Shown: positions 15,956 through 24,939, counted from the stretch's first letter. The stretch: 64,000 nucleotides of DNA from Akkermansiaceae bacterium (GCA_024233005.1 JACKQE010000010.1:1-64000), one strand, 5' to 3'. Numbers and translations are program-made. Notes: generated by a model from the letters alone, not told the origin.

Positions 15956-18466
15956 ATGTCGGCCACCGCTACCACCTCACTGAAACAACGCATCGAATTC
16001 GACGACGGCATCGTCCGGAAATTTCTCATCGCTTCCATCACCTGGGGGGTGGTCGGGATGTTGGTGGGGGTCATTGTCGCCTACCAGTTGAATTTCTGGA
16101 AGATGAACGGGAAGTTCCTCGAGACCCTCACCGGGGGGCTCTTCAAAGGGGAGGGCTTGCAGTATATCACCTTCGGCAGGCTCCGTCCCCTGCATACCAA
16201 CGCCGCGATCTTCGCGTTCGTCGGGAACATGATGTTCGCCGGCATTTACTACTCCACACAGCGGCTCTGTCAGGCCAGGATGGCTTCGGACCTGCTCTCG
16301 AAGATCAATTTTTGGGGTTGGCAGCTTATCATTGTGGCGGCCGCGGTGACATTGCCGGCCGGCCTCACTCGGGGCAAAGAATACGCGGAACTGATCTGGC
16401 CGATCAACCTTGCGGTGGTCGTCATTTGGGTGGTTTTCGCGGCGAACTTCTTCCTCACCCTGCATCGGCGGAATGAGCCTTCGCTTTACGTGGCCCTCTG
16501 GTTCTACATCGCCACCATCGTCACGGTGGCCATGCTCTATATCGTCAACCATCTCTCCATTCCCACCAGCCTGACCCACAGCTATCCGGTCTTCGCCGGG
16601 GTGCAGGACGCGCTGGTCCAATGGTGGTACGGGCACAATGCCGTCGCGTTCTTCCTCACGACGCCCATGCTGGGCATCATGTATTACTACCTGCCGAAAG
16701 CGGTCAATCGTCCGGTCTACTCCTACCGCCTGTCGATCATCCACTTTTGGTCGTTGGTGTTCCTCTACATTTGGGCGGGACCTCACCACTTGCTCAACAC
16801 GGCCCTGCCGAAATGGCTCCAGATGCTCGGCATGTTCTTCAGTCTCATGCTCTGGGCTCCATCCTGGGGCGGGATGCTGAACGGCCTCCTCACTCTCCGG
16901 GGTGCCTGGGACAAATTGCGCACCGATCCCGTCGTGAAGTTCTTCGTCGCTTCGGTCACGTTTTATGGCATGTCCACTTTCGAGGGGCCGCTCCTGTCGA
17001 TCCGGGCCGTCAATGCCGTTTCCCATTACAGTGACTGGGGTATCGGCCACGTTCACTCCGGCACGTTGGGCTGGAACGGATTTTTGGCCGCAGCCATGTT
17101 CTACTGGATGGCTCCGCGCCTCTGGAAAACCAAGCTTTGGTCGGTCGATTTGGCCAACCTTCACTTCTGGATCGGTCTGGTGGGCATTTTGCTCTACGTC
17201 TCGTCGATGTGGGTGTCGGGCGTGACGCAGACTTTGCTGCTCAACCAGACCGATCCAACCGGCACTGTCACCAAATACGCGGAGTTCGCCGCCACCGTGG
17301 ACAAAGTGAACTGGCTCATGCTGACCCGCGCCATTGGGGGGACCCTCTACCTGGTGGGCTTCCTACTCCTCGCCGTCAACATCTGGATGACGGCACGGTC
17401 CGGTGTGGCGACCAACGAAACCCGGGAAGTCTTTGTCGATCCAACCTCGAAAAAGGACCGCATGCGGTGGGGCGAGGTCTTCAAAAATGACCCGGTGGCC
17501 TACACCTGCTGGGCTCTGGCTTTTTATATCCTGTGGCTGTTCCTGCCTCCTTTCGCCAACATTGCGGCCTTCCTGGTCGGCTCGGCCCTGGTCGTCATGG
17601 CCGCCAAGCAGTTCTTGAAGGGGGGGCACTCCTGGTCGCACTGGTACGACCGATTGTTGGAAAACTACCTGCCGTTTTCGGTGCTTGTCCTGCTTTCGGT
17701 GGTCATTGGTGGTTTGATCCAGATCGTTCCCACCGTGGTGGTCACCAAGGCTCAAAACCTGGAAGACCGGGTCCAGAAGGTCTATTCCCCGCTGGAATTG
17801 GCGGGACGGGACATCTACATTTCGGAAGGCTGCTACAATTGCCATTCCCAGATGATCCGCATGCTGCAGGAGGATGTCCGCCGCTATGGGGACTATTCCC
17901 GGCTGGGCGAATCCATTTACGATCATCCTTTCCAATGGGGATCCAAACGAACGGGGCCGGATCTCGCGAGAGAATCGGGCAAGCGTTCCGATGACTGGCA
18001 TTTCCGGCACTTCCTGGATCCCCGCTCCATGAGCACCGGCAGCCGTATGCCGGCCTACCCGTGGTTCACGGAAAAGAAGACCGACATCAACGCGTTGCCC
18101 AAGAAAATTGCGGTGCTCTCCCAATTGGGGGTTCCGTATGAAGCGATGACCAAGGATGTCATTCTGGACAAGGCCCAAAAGCAGGGACTCGAGATCGCCG
18201 AACGCCTCGTCAAAGCGGGCGTGGATTTCCAAGCCCCGGAAGGCACCGCCCAGCCTGCGAACGATCAGGAAGCCATCGCTTACCTTGCGGACAAGCAGGT
18301 GGTCGCGATCATTGCCTACCTTCAGAGATTGGGCACCTACGACCCGGTCGACAAAGTGAAGCCATTCCAACCGACCAGTCCGGTCACTCCCGGGATTCCC
18401 GATGGATTCCGCAAATTGAACACTTCCACAGCCTCCGGCGCGGCGGAGGTTTCCGTGGTTCCCTGA
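15956..18466 (+). CDS. ccoNO: cbb3-type cytochrome c oxidase, fused CcoN-CcoO
   Basis: One 836-residue polypeptide joins the catalytic heme-copper subunit and the mono-heme cytochrome c subunit of a high-affinity oxygen reductase. The CcoN part (about 1-500) has about a dozen helices, the heme ligand His80 in 'RPLHTNAAIFAF', the CuB/Tyr region 'WWYGHNAVAFF', the His pair in 'AGPHHLLNTALP', and the heme ligand region 'GHVHSGTLGWNG'. A helical linker leads to the CcoO part with heme motif CYNCH (626-630) and the family 'GPDLARESGKRSDDWH' and 'SRMPAYPWF'. It pumps protons and reduces O2 at low concentration. ccoQ and ccoP follow. Confidence 0.95.
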   Translation: MSATATTSLKQRIEFDDGIVRKFLIASITWGVVGMLVGVIVAYQLNFWKMNGKFLETLTGGLFKGEGLQYITFGRLRPLHTNAAIFAFVGNMMFAGIYYSTQRLCQARMASDLLSKINFWGWQLIIVAAAVTLPAGLTRGKEYAELIWPINLAVVVIWVVFAANFFLTLHRRNEPSLYVALWFYIATIVTVAMLYIVNHLSIPTSLTHSYPVFAGVQDALVQWWYGHNAVAFFLTTPMLGIMYYYLPKAVNRPVYSYRLSIIHFWSLVFLYIWAGPHHLLNTALPKWLQMLGMFFSLMLWAPSWGGMLNGLLTLRGAWDKLRTDPVVKFFVASVTFYGMSTFEGPLLSIRAVNAVSHYSDWGIGHVHSGTLGWNGFLAAAMFYWMAPRLWKTKLWSVDLANLHFWIGLVGILLYVSSMWVSGVTQTLLLNQTDPTGTVTKYAEFAATVDKVNWLMLTRAIGGTLYLVGFLLLAVNIWMTARSGVATNETREVFVDPTSKKDRMRWGEVFKNDPVAYTCWALAFYILWLFLPPFANIAAFLVGSALVVMAAKQFLKGGHSWSHWYDRLLENYLPFSVLVLLSVVIGGLIQIVPTVVVTKAQNLEDRVQKVYSPLELAGRDIYISEGCYNCHSQMIRMLQEDVRRYGDYSRLGESIYDHPFQWGSKRTGPDLARESGKRSDDWHFRHFLDPRSMSTGSRMPAYPWFTEKKTDINALPKKIAVLSQLGVPYEAMTKDVILDKAQKQGLEIAERLVKAGVDFQAPEGTAQPANDQEAIAYLADKQVVAIIAYLQRLGTYDPVDKVKPFQPTSPVTPGIPDGFRKLNTSTASGAAEVSVVP

Positions 18467-18500
18467 CCCGTCCGCTCCTTTTTTCCATTCGCCCACCCAG

Positions 18501-18707
18501 ATGTTCAAACGCGTCATCCTTGAAGATTGGAGTTCGCTCGTTCCGGTGATTGCTTTTGCGGTCACTGCGGCGGTCTTCATCATCATTCTCATCCGCACGC
18601 TGGGCATGAAGCGGATCGAGGCCGAGCGCATCGCCCGGCTGCCATTTGAACCCAACGAACTGCCCGAATCTCACGAAACCGCAGAAGGTTCCGACACTCT
18701 CCGATGA
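18501..18707 (+). CDS. ccoQ: CcoQ-like small cbb3 oxidase subunit
   Basis: Sixty-eight residues with a single transmembrane helix (about 13-32, 'LVPVIAFAVTAAVFIIILIR') followed by a polar tail with 'RIARLPFEPNE', the CcoQ arrangement. CcoQ stabilises the cbb3 complex. It lies 34 bp after ccoNO and overlaps ccoP by ATGA, so the order N-O-Q-P is kept. Confidence 0.85.
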   Translation: MFKRVILEDWSSLVPVIAFAVTAAVFIIILIRTLGMKRIEAERIARLPFEPNELPESHETAEGSDTLR

Positions 18708-19279
18708 ACGAGTCCAACTCCCAACAACCAGGGCCAGGAGTCACCCTCCGCGACCATTCCTACGACGGCATTCAAGAGTATGATCAAAAGCTGCCGAATT
18801 GGTGGCTGTTCACACTCTACATCATGATCGTGTTTTTCATCTGCTACTGGATCGTCTACTACAACACGACTTGGTTAAAATCAGATGCTGAAAAAATCGA
18901 CATTTACATGGCCAAGCTCACCGCGCTGCGTGAGTCCGAGCTGGAAAAAATGGTCGCCTCCCTGACGGACCAGGCGCTCTGGGAGAAATCCCGCGAACCG
19001 GCCATCGTGGAGCAGGGGAAAGCCATTTTCCTGGAAAAGTGCCAGGCCTGTCACGGACCGGATCTTTCGGGCTTCCTCAATGGCGTCAAGTTGCCGGGGG
19101 AACCTCTCAACGATGCGACCTGGAAGTATGGTGGCGAACCGCTCAAGGTCTTCAACACCGTGACCAACGGGTCCCCCAATCTGGCTTCCGGCATGATTCC
19201 GTGGAAAACTCAGTTGAGCACCACCGACATCATGAAGGTCGTTTCCTTTGTGCTGAGCCATCACGAACCTCCCAAATAG
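18704..19279 (+). CDS. ccoP: CcoP-like subunit of cbb3 oxidase with a single heme c
   Basis: The N-terminus shows the CcoP signature 'DHSYDGIQEYDQKLPNWWLFTLYIMIVFF' with one transmembrane helix, followed by one cytochrome c domain with heme motif CQACH (residues 113-117) and the distal Met region 'ASGMIPWK'. Canonical CcoP is about 300 residues with two heme c groups; this one has 191 residues and only one CXXCH. The frame is intact and ends cleanly ('VLSHHEPPK'), so this looks like a real mono-heme variant rather than a broken gene. It accepts electrons from a soluble cytochrome c and passes them to CcoO. Start overlaps the ccoQ stop. Confidence 0.9.
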   Translation: MNESNSQQPGPGVTLRDHSYDGIQEYDQKLPNWWLFTLYIMIVFFICYWIVYYNTTWLKSDAEKIDIYMAKLTALRESELEKMVASLTDQALWEKSREPAIVEQGKAIFLEKCQACHGPDLSGFLNGVKLPGEPLNDATWKYGGEPLKVFNTVTNGSPNLASGMIPWKTQLSTTDIMKVVSFVLSHHEPPK

Positions 19280-19358
19280 CGCTTCTTTCGATTCCCACCG
19301 GTTTCGCCCTCCTTCTCCCCCCACTTCTGCCCGAAGGTTCCCGATTCGGGCTCGATAG

Positions 19359-20810
19359 ATGAGCAAACCTTTCAAAAAGCCCAACCTCGATTCTGTTACC
19401 ACAATCAATGAGGATGGATCCCATTTCACGCTTCATCCGGCGGATGTCCGTGGTCGGTTCGCCCTCTGGCGGCGGATTCTTGGGGTGCTCATGCTCGCGG
19501 TCTATGTCGCCCTTCCCTGGATTCCCATCAATGGGTTCCCCGCGGTGTTTTTCGACATCGCCCACCGCCGGTTCCATCTCTTTGGATTGACCTTTGTGGC
19601 GGAGGATCTTCCGCTGGCGTTTTTTGCCATTTCGGGACTCGGCTTCAGCCTGTTCTACCTCACCTCGCTCTTTGGCCGGCTCTGGTGTGGCTGGACCTGC
19701 CCATACACCGTCTTTCTGGAACACATTTACCGACGAATCGAGCGGTGGGTGGATGGGGATGCCACGCAGCGCCGGGCGCTCGATCGTCGGGCTTGGGACC
19801 GCGACAAGATGGTGCGAAGAGTCGTCAAGCACACCCTTTACCTCCTCAGTTCGGCTCTTATCGCCCACATTTTTCTTTCCTACTTCGTTTCCCTGCGAAG
19901 TCTCTACGAATACATGCAGGCGTCGCCCTTTGAACATTTCACCAGCTTCTTTGTGGTCGCGTTTCTGACCGGCGCCCTGTATTTCTCCTTCAGTTGGTTT
20001 CGCGAGCAATTCTGCATCATTCTGTGCCCCTACGGCAGGATTCAGTCGGCTCTGACCGATGACAACACCGTGGTCATCGGCTATGACCAGAAGCGCGGCG
20101 AGCCCAGAGGAAAGGCCAGTGATCCAACCAATGGTTCCTGCATTGATTGCAACCGCTGTGTCCAGGTCTGCCCGACTGGAATCGACATCCGGAACGGCCT
20201 GCAGATGGAATGCATCGGCTGTGCCGCGTGCATTGACGCCTGCGATGAAGTCATGACCAAGCTTTCCCGGCCCCGGGGCTTGGTTCGGTATGATTCGCTG
20301 AACGGTCTGGCTGGAAGAAAAACCCGGCTGGTGAGACCCCGGACGATTCTTTACACCGGACTGCTGCTGCTCGGCTTGCTGGTCTTGACGTTGTTTCTGC
20401 GGGGCATGCACACGGCCCGGGTCGATATCTCCCGGATGACCGGGAACACCTACTACCTCGATGGGACCACCCTGCGGAACCAATACACGGCGCGCCTGCT
20501 GACCAAGCGGGATGTGGAAACCACCTTCAGTGCCAGCCTTCGTGGCGCTCCCGACGGGGCCAAACTCTCCGGCTTTGAAACGCCCGCCGCTCTGCCTCCC
20601 TATTCGGAGGCAGAACGCCCGTTTTTCATCCAGTTGCCTGCCGGGGATTACCAGGGACCTTTCTCTGCCGAAGTCGTCTGGAAAGTCAGCCCGGGCGATT
20701 TTGAAATGGTCACCAAGGTCAGCTTTCTCGGACCGAGTCTTTATCGATTGAATGAAATGCTGAAGCCCGGCTCACCTGACACCAAGGCGACCAAGGAGGG
20801 GAAGCCATGA
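19359..20810 (+). CDS. ccoG: CcoG/FixG/RdxA-type 4Fe-4S membrane protein
   Basis: About 483 residues. Four or five transmembrane helices carry the conserved 'LWCGWTCPYTVFLE' and 'FCIILCPYGRIQS' motifs. A ferredoxin domain 'CIDCNRCVQVCPTGID..CIGCAACIDAC' would hold two 4Fe-4S clusters. After another helix comes a C-terminal Ig-like FixG domain. In other bacteria CcoG is a cupric reductase that prepares copper for the cbb3 oxidase. It starts 79 bp after ccoP; no terminator separates them. A near-perfect Shine-Dalgarno (AGGAGGGG) inside its 3' end serves the next, overlapping gene. Confidence 0.93.
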   Translation: MSKPFKKPNLDSVTTINEDGSHFTLHPADVRGRFALWRRILGVLMLAVYVALPWIPINGFPAVFFDIAHRRFHLFGLTFVAEDLPLAFFAISGLGFSLFYLTSLFGRLWCGWTCPYTVFLEHIYRRIERWVDGDATQRRALDRRAWDRDKMVRRVVKHTLYLLSSALIAHIFLSYFVSLRSLYEYMQASPFEHFTSFFVVAFLTGALYFSFSWFREQFCIILCPYGRIQSALTDDNTVVIGYDQKRGEPRGKASDPTNGSCIDCNRCVQVCPTGIDIRNGLQMECIGCAACIDACDEVMTKLSRPRGLVRYDSLNGLAGRKTRLVRPRTILYTGLLLLGLLVLTLFLRGMHTARVDISRMTGNTYYLDGTTLRNQYTARLLTKRDVETTFSASLRGAPDGAKLSGFETPAALPPYSEAERPFFIQLPAGDYQGPFSAEVVWKVSPGDFEMVTKVSFLGPSLYRLNEMLKPGSPDTKATKEGKP

Positions 20811-20974
20811 TTCGCTGGCTTCGCGAGCACCCCTGGATCTGGGTCGTGGTTGGTTTCTGTGCCATGCTTTGCGCTTGGACGGCGCTCTTTTATCTGGTCA
20901 ACACCTATGGGCCGACTCCGATGCTTCCGGGGGAAACCCTCCCGGGACCGCAGACCTCGGTGCATCCAAAATGA
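20807..20974 (+). CDS. 55-residue membrane protein in the ccoH position
   Basis: A short gene that overlaps ccoG at its start and safE at its end, both by ATGA. The product has one transmembrane helix ('WIWVVVGFCAMLCAWTALFYL') and a short Pro-rich tail 'GPTPMLPGETLPGPQ'. It has one of the few clear Shine-Dalgarno sequences in the window (AGGAGGGG, 7 nt before the ATG). FixH/CcoH normally follows ccoG but is about 150 residues, with a periplasmic domain that is absent here. It could be a stripped CcoH or an unrelated small assembly factor. The double overlap strongly supports translation. Confidence 0.75.
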   Translation: MIRWLREHPWIWVVVGFCAMLCAWTALFYLVNTYGPTPMLPGETLPGPQTSVHPK

Positions 20975-21663
20975 TCGCCTTTGACCGCGCCGATACCTTG
21001 GCCGGGGCTTTTGTTGCCGGGTTGGTGACCAGTGTCCACTGTGTCGGCATGTGCGGATTGTTCACCTGCGGCCTCGGATTGTGCTCAGGGCAGGGCAGGC
21101 TGACGTCCTTGGTGGGATACCACGGGGCACGCCTCGGAGCCTATCTCCTTGTGGGGATGATCGCTGGGGCTCTCGGCTTTTTTCCCGTCACGCGATGGCT
21201 CACCCCGGTTCAGGGGCTGGTGCCATGGCTCCTCGCCTTGATGCTGCTGGCGGTGGCCTTCGGCTGGGAACGCTGGCTCGGCGCCGCCAAGCTGCCCATG
21301 TGGTTTCGCGGACACTTTTCCCGGATCGTGCTGCCCGGTGGCGGCGCCGCCCCGCGCGGCTGGATTGTCGGTGGACTGACTCCCTTGTTGCCGTGCGCCC
21401 CCCTCTACGCCCTGTTCGCCGTTTGCCTGGCAACCGGTTCGGCCGTGCGGGGGGCGGAGTTGGGTCTGGCATTCGGCATGGGAACGGTGCCTCTCTTGTG
21501 GGCTGGCCAGTTTGGCTGGGGTGCGCTCGCCAACCGCAACCAGTCGGGCCAGCTGAAGTGGATCCAAAGAGGGCTCGCCCTGGTGGCTGCGGGAGTCTTG
21601 ATGTGGCGTTTCCGTGGAATGCTGCCCTGGGTGGAAGGTCCCGCCGCCTGTTGTCACGAGTGA
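20971..21663 (+). CDS. SafE/UreH-like membrane protein of the cbb3 operon
   Basis: About 230 residues with six hydrophobic helices and the hallmark 'HCVGMCGLFTCGL' near the N-terminus, placing it in the 'sulfite exporter TauE/SafE' group (COG2836). Members beside cbb3 genes are linked to copper supply and oxidase biogenesis, the Cys pair being a likely metal site. 'TPLLPCAPLYALF' resembles a second conserved motif. It closes the operon; the stop lies 10 bp from the convergent creC stop. No CcoI copper ATPase is in the window. Confidence 0.85.
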   Translation: MIAFDRADTLAGAFVAGLVTSVHCVGMCGLFTCGLGLCSGQGRLTSLVGYHGARLGAYLLVGMIAGALGFFPVTRWLTPVQGLVPWLLALMLLAVAFGWERWLGAAKLPMWFRGHFSRIVLPGGGAAPRGWIVGGLTPLLPCAPLYALFAVCLATGSAVRGAELGLAFGMGTVPLLWAGQFGWGALANRNQSGQLKWIQRGLALVAAGVLMWRFRGMLPWVEGPAACCHE

Positions 21664-21673
21664 AGTCAGCCGC

Positions 21674-23128
21674 TCAGGCGGCTTCGGAGGGCAGTGAGAT
21701 GGTCACTGCCGCGCCCCCTTCCACACGATTGCGAATCCCCACGGTGCCCCGATGCAGTTCCACGGCTTCTTTGGCCAGGCAGAGGCCCAGGCCGGTGCCC
21801 TTGCGTCCAGTGGCTTCATGCTTGAGAGAAAAGAAGCGCTCAAAGGCTCTGGTCAGCGCGTAGTCGGGAAAGCCCGGACCCGTGTCTGAGACCGTGAGAC
21901 AGATCCAGGGGGCTTCGGATGAGGATTCTCTCGTCAGGGTGACCGTGAGCGTGCCTCCCTGCGGAGAGAAATCAACCGCATTGGAGAGAACATTCCGCAG
22001 CGCCAGCCCCAGCACCAGCGAGTCTCCATTCACCATGGCGGGCTCGTCAAGACCGTGGGAGGAAAGCGCCATGCTTTTTCCGGTGCATCGCGGTGTGATC
22101 AAAGAAAGCTCCTCCCTCGCGAGCGCGGCGAGATCCACCGGCTCACGATGGTCCAGGTCCTGTCGCGTCTCCAGGGCGGCGAGGCGCAACAGCCCCCGGA
22201 TCAGTGCATCGCAACGCTCGGTCTCGGCGCGGATGTTGGCGAGAAACCTTCCGCGCTTCTCCTCGGGCATCGACGCCTCGGTGAGCAATTCCGAAGCCCC
22301 CCGAATCGCGGCGAGAGGGCTTTTTAATTCGTGGGTGAGCGCTTGCACGTAGTTCTCCACATACTGGCGCCCCTCCAGTTCGAGGCGCATTTCTTCCACC
22401 GCATCGCGGAGGAGCCTCAATTCCGCATGACCGGCCGCGGGGCGGGTCACGGTTCGCACGCCGTTGCGCACACTGCGGGCATAGGAGGTCAGGGATCCGA
22501 TGGGACTGACCAGCCAATACGTCCAAAGGGCGCCCAGCACCGTGATTACTGCTGCGGCTCGGAGGGCTGCCCAAGTCAGTCGATCCCGCGTTTCTTCCGC
22601 GAAGGGCGCCATGGCTGTTTCTGAACGCATCACGGTGAGGACTCCAATGATGTCGCCTTGCCAAGTCACCGGAGCCGCGACGTGGAAAACGGTGGTGCGG
22701 GGGTCGTTCGGATCGGTTCGGCTGGCCCTGGCGCCATAGCCGCCTTTGATCGTGAGCCGGTAGTCCCGGTATCCGGAAAAGTCCTGACCCTCCCTCAGGC
22801 CTTCCGAATCAAACACCACGAGCCCGTTGGCATCCAGGACATAGATCGATGTCGCAATCCGGTTCTTCACCAGAGCATAGATGTGTGCCTCGAATTCCCT
22901 GCGGTTGGCGTCACGGAACGCGTTCCGGAACCGCTCCGGCTTGATCCGACCATCGACAATGTCTTGTTCCAGGAGCGAGGCCAGCAAATGGGCGGTGTCC
23001 ACCAGGGGCTCTTCCGCCGCTTGGGAATACTGGCGACCCACATCTTCCAAGGTGACTTGCCGCATCCAAAAAAAGGTCCCTCCGGCGATCACAAAGAACC
23101 CGAGAATGATCAGAAGGGTAAGTCTCAT
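21674..23128 (-). CDS. creC: CreC-like sensor histidine kinase
   Basis: About 484 residues. A first transmembrane helix, a periplasmic sensor region with the CreC-typical 'FDSEGLREGQDFSGYRDYRLTIKGGYGARASRTDPNDP', a second helix, a HAMP-like linker, then the kinase core: H-box 'ALTHELKSPLAAIRGASELL', N-box 'NVLSNAVDFSPQGG', G1 'DTGPGF' and G2 'GTGLGL'. Length and layout match E. coli CreC, which responds to carbon source or cell-wall stress. It is 6 bp downstream of creB. The CreD effector is not here, so the regulated genes are unknown. Confidence 0.88.
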   Translation of the reverse strand: MRLTLLIILGFFVIAGGTFFWMRQVTLEDVGRQYSQAAEEPLVDTAHLLASLLEQDIVDGRIKPERFRNAFRDANRREFEAHIYALVKNRIATSIYVLDANGLVVFDSEGLREGQDFSGYRDYRLTIKGGYGARASRTDPNDPRTTVFHVAAPVTWQGDIIGVLTVMRSETAMAPFAEETRDRLTWAALRAAAVITVLGALWTYWLVSPIGSLTSYARSVRNGVRTVTRPAAGHAELRLLRDAVEEMRLELEGRQYVENYVQALTHELKSPLAAIRGASELLTEASMPEEKRGRFLANIRAETERCDALIRGLLRLAALETRQDLDHREPVDLAALAREELSLITPRCTGKSMALSSHGLDEPAMVNGDSLVLGLALRNVLSNAVDFSPQGGTLTVTLTRESSSEAPWICLTVSDTGPGFPDYALTRAFERFFSLKHEATGRKGTGLGLCLAKEAVELHRGTVGIRNRVEGGAAVTISLPSEAA

Positions 23129-23134
23129 CCGGCT

Positions 23135-23848
23135 TCAGAGATCCTCCCGCAGACTGTATCCGGTGCCCCGGTGGGTCACGATGGGATCAAAATCGGGGAC
23201 CGCCTCGCGCAGTTTGGCGCGGAGCGACTTGATATGGGCATCCACGGTGCGCTCCATGGCTGCCTCTGGTTCATCCCAGACCAGATCCATCAATTGCTCG
23301 CGAGTGTAAACCCTTCCCGGGTGCTTCAGGAGCACGGTCAGAATCCGGAATTCATAGCGGGAAAGCGTGAGCGCCTGACCGGAGACAAGGACCCTCATTT
23401 TATCGGCATCGATCTCAATGGGACCATGCCTCTGGGATGATTCGGGGAGGGGAGTGGTCGCGGTCCGATCGGTGGCCGTTCGGCGCAGAATCGCCCGGAT
23501 CCGGGCGACCAATTCCCGGGGGCTGAAGGGCTTCACCACATAGTCATCGGCCCCGATTTCCAAGCCCACGATGCGGTCGATTTCTCCTTCCCGCGCCGTC
23601 AGAAAGAGCACCGGAGTGGTTGCTCGACGCCGGATTTCCCGGCACACGTCAAATCCGGACTGGTCTGGCAACCCCACATCCAGGACCACAAACCCGGGAG
23701 CTGCGTGGTCAAAGGCTGCCAAGGCCTCCCGACCGGTGCCGGCATGGACGACGTCAAAACCTTCCGTCCTGAGCGCATATTCGATCGTCTCGGCGATGGA
23801 AGGTTCGTCTTCCACGACGAGCACAAGGCATGGAAAGGATCCCGGCAT
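23135..23848 (-). CDS. creB: CreB-like OmpR-family response regulator
   Basis: About 237 residues. The receiver domain has acidic residues 'VVEDEPSI', phospho-acceptor Asp in 'FVVLDVGLPDQSG', the Thr switch 'LFLTAREGE' and Lys in 'YVVKPFSPREL'. The C-terminal winged helix ends 'DAHIKSLRAKLREAVPDFDPIVTHRGTGYSLRED', typical of OmpR/PhoB DNA-binding domains. The pairing with a CreC-like kinase in the order B-C supports the name. A lipoprotein gene lies 25 bp upstream on the same strand and may be part of the same operon. Confidence 0.88.
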   Translation of the reverse strand: MPGSFPCLVLVVEDEPSIAETIEYALRTEGFDVVHAGTGREALAAFDHAAPGFVVLDVGLPDQSGFDVCREIRRRATTPVLFLTAREGEIDRIVGLEIGADDYVVKPFSPRELVARIRAILRRTATDRTATTPLPESSQRHGPIEIDADKMRVLVSGQALTLSRYEFRILTVLLKHPGRVYTREQLMDLVWDEPEAAMERTVDAHIKSLRAKLREAVPDFDPIVTHRGTGYSLREDL

Positions 23849-23873
23849 CTGGGGACGGGGTGGGCATCCGGAC

Positions 23874-24413
23874 TCAGCCCCGGGACGGAAGTTTTGGTGG
23901 CAACAGCTTGGGATTGTAGCGCTCCCCGGGAGTGAAGACGAAGCCTGGATTGGAGGAGATCACCTCGTAACGTTCGAGTAGAAACTCCGGCAGCATCAGG
24001 TTGGAATTGGGGTCGTAGACTTTGTCCCCGGTATAATGCCCAAAAAGGCGGTATTCGTAGTTGTGGTCGAAACCATGCCGCTGACCAATCGGGCCCTCCT
24101 CGGCGAGACGATCGGGCGTTTTGCAACGAGTCTCATTGATCACGGTGAGTTTGGCCTGGGACCAAGGCTCCCCGGGACGCCTCAGATACCCCCAGAAACG
24201 AGTCCCTTCAGTCCACCAGCGCCGCCCCACGTAATAATCTCCGGGGGGTTCGGCCGCGATCTGGGCGACCCGTTGCGCCATCATGGGGGAACTGCCCGCG
24301 GCTTGTCCGGTCGCGCAGGAGTTCAGGGCGGACAGCGGAAGACCCAGCGCCAAGGCGAGCAGGAAATGATGCCAGGACAGATAGGACGGTCGGGACTCCT
24401 CGCGGTTGATCAT
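23874..24413 (-). CDS. Hypothetical lipoprotein upstream of creBC
   Basis: About 179 residues with a type II signal peptide ending in 'LPLSALNSC' (lipid-modified Cys33). The mature part is rich in Tyr, Trp and Arg ('DYYVGRRWWTEGTRFWGYLRRPGEPW', 'NYEYRLFGHYTGDKVYDPNSN'), suggesting a compact beta-rich domain; I do not recognise the family. It lies only 25 bp before creB, so it might act in the same signalling pathway, for example as an envelope sensor, but this is positional inference. Confidence 0.7.
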   Translation of the reverse strand: MINREESRPSYLSWHHFLLALALGLPLSALNSCATGQAAGSSPMMAQRVAQIAAEPPGDYYVGRRWWTEGTRFWGYLRRPGEPWSQAKLTVINETRCKTPDRLAEEGPIGQRHGFDHNYEYRLFGHYTGDKVYDPNSNLMLPEFLLERYEVISSNPGFVFTPGERYNPKLLPPKLPSRG

Positions 24414-24495
24414 AAGCGGTCATTGATCGCACAAAACCGGCGCCTTGTCATGGGGCATTTTTTGACCGCCAGCCCCGTTCCCGCCGCCGCCGGGC

Positions 24496-24939
24496 TCAGA
24501 GCGCACGGCCGGTTGCCGCTCTGCGGATGCGGTGACAGAGGCCCTGGTCGGACTTCAATTCATCGATGATTTGCTCGATGCCGCGCAAGGTTCCGGCGCT
24601 GATGTGGTGTTCCATCCCTTCCACATCATGGTGGGCGGTTTCCGGTTCAATGCCGAGGAGGTCGAGAAACTCCGCCAGAATCGCATGGCGTTTGATGATT
24701 CTGCGGGCGAGGCGCTCGCCTTCCTCCGTCAGGGTCAGGCCGCGGTATTTCTCATAGACCACGAGGCCTTTTTCATCCAGGCGGCGGGCCATGTTGGAAA
24801 CGCTGGGCGGGGCGATCCCCAGGGTGGTTGCCACGTCCGCCACCCGCGCGTAGCCCTTGGTATCGATCAGCTCCAGGATCTTTTCCAGATAGTCTTCGAC
24901 GGCGACCGATTCCTTGGCGGTGGTGGGGGACTCGGGCAT
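24496..24939 (-). CDS. mntR: MntR/DtxR-family metal-dependent regulator
   Basis: About 147 residues. The N-terminal winged helix is close to Bacillus MntR ('VEDYLEKILELIDTKGYARVADVATTLGI', 'LVVYEKYRGLTLTEEG'), and the dimerisation domain has 'RHAILAEFLDLLGI' and 'HDVEGMEHHIS'. The MntR metal ligands appear conserved: Asp16, Glu19, His85, Glu107, Glu110 and His111 (the latter set from alignment by eye). It should repress uptake genes when Mn2+ (or Fe2+) is plentiful. No mntH or other transporter is adjacent. It lacks the SH3-like domain of DtxR. Confidence 0.88.
   Translation of the reverse strand: MPESPTTAKESVAVEDYLEKILELIDTKGYARVADVATTLGIAPPSVSNMARRLDEKGLVVYEKYRGLTLTEEGERLARRIIKRHAILAEFLDLLGIEPETAHHDVEGMEHHISAGTLRGIEQIIDELKSDQGLCHRIRRAATGRAL

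Noticed and set aside
18704..19279. CcoP as a frameshifted or truncated gene
   Set aside because: The frame is intact, with a proper stop and a complete cytochrome domain; no second heme motif lies in any frame downstream before ccoG.
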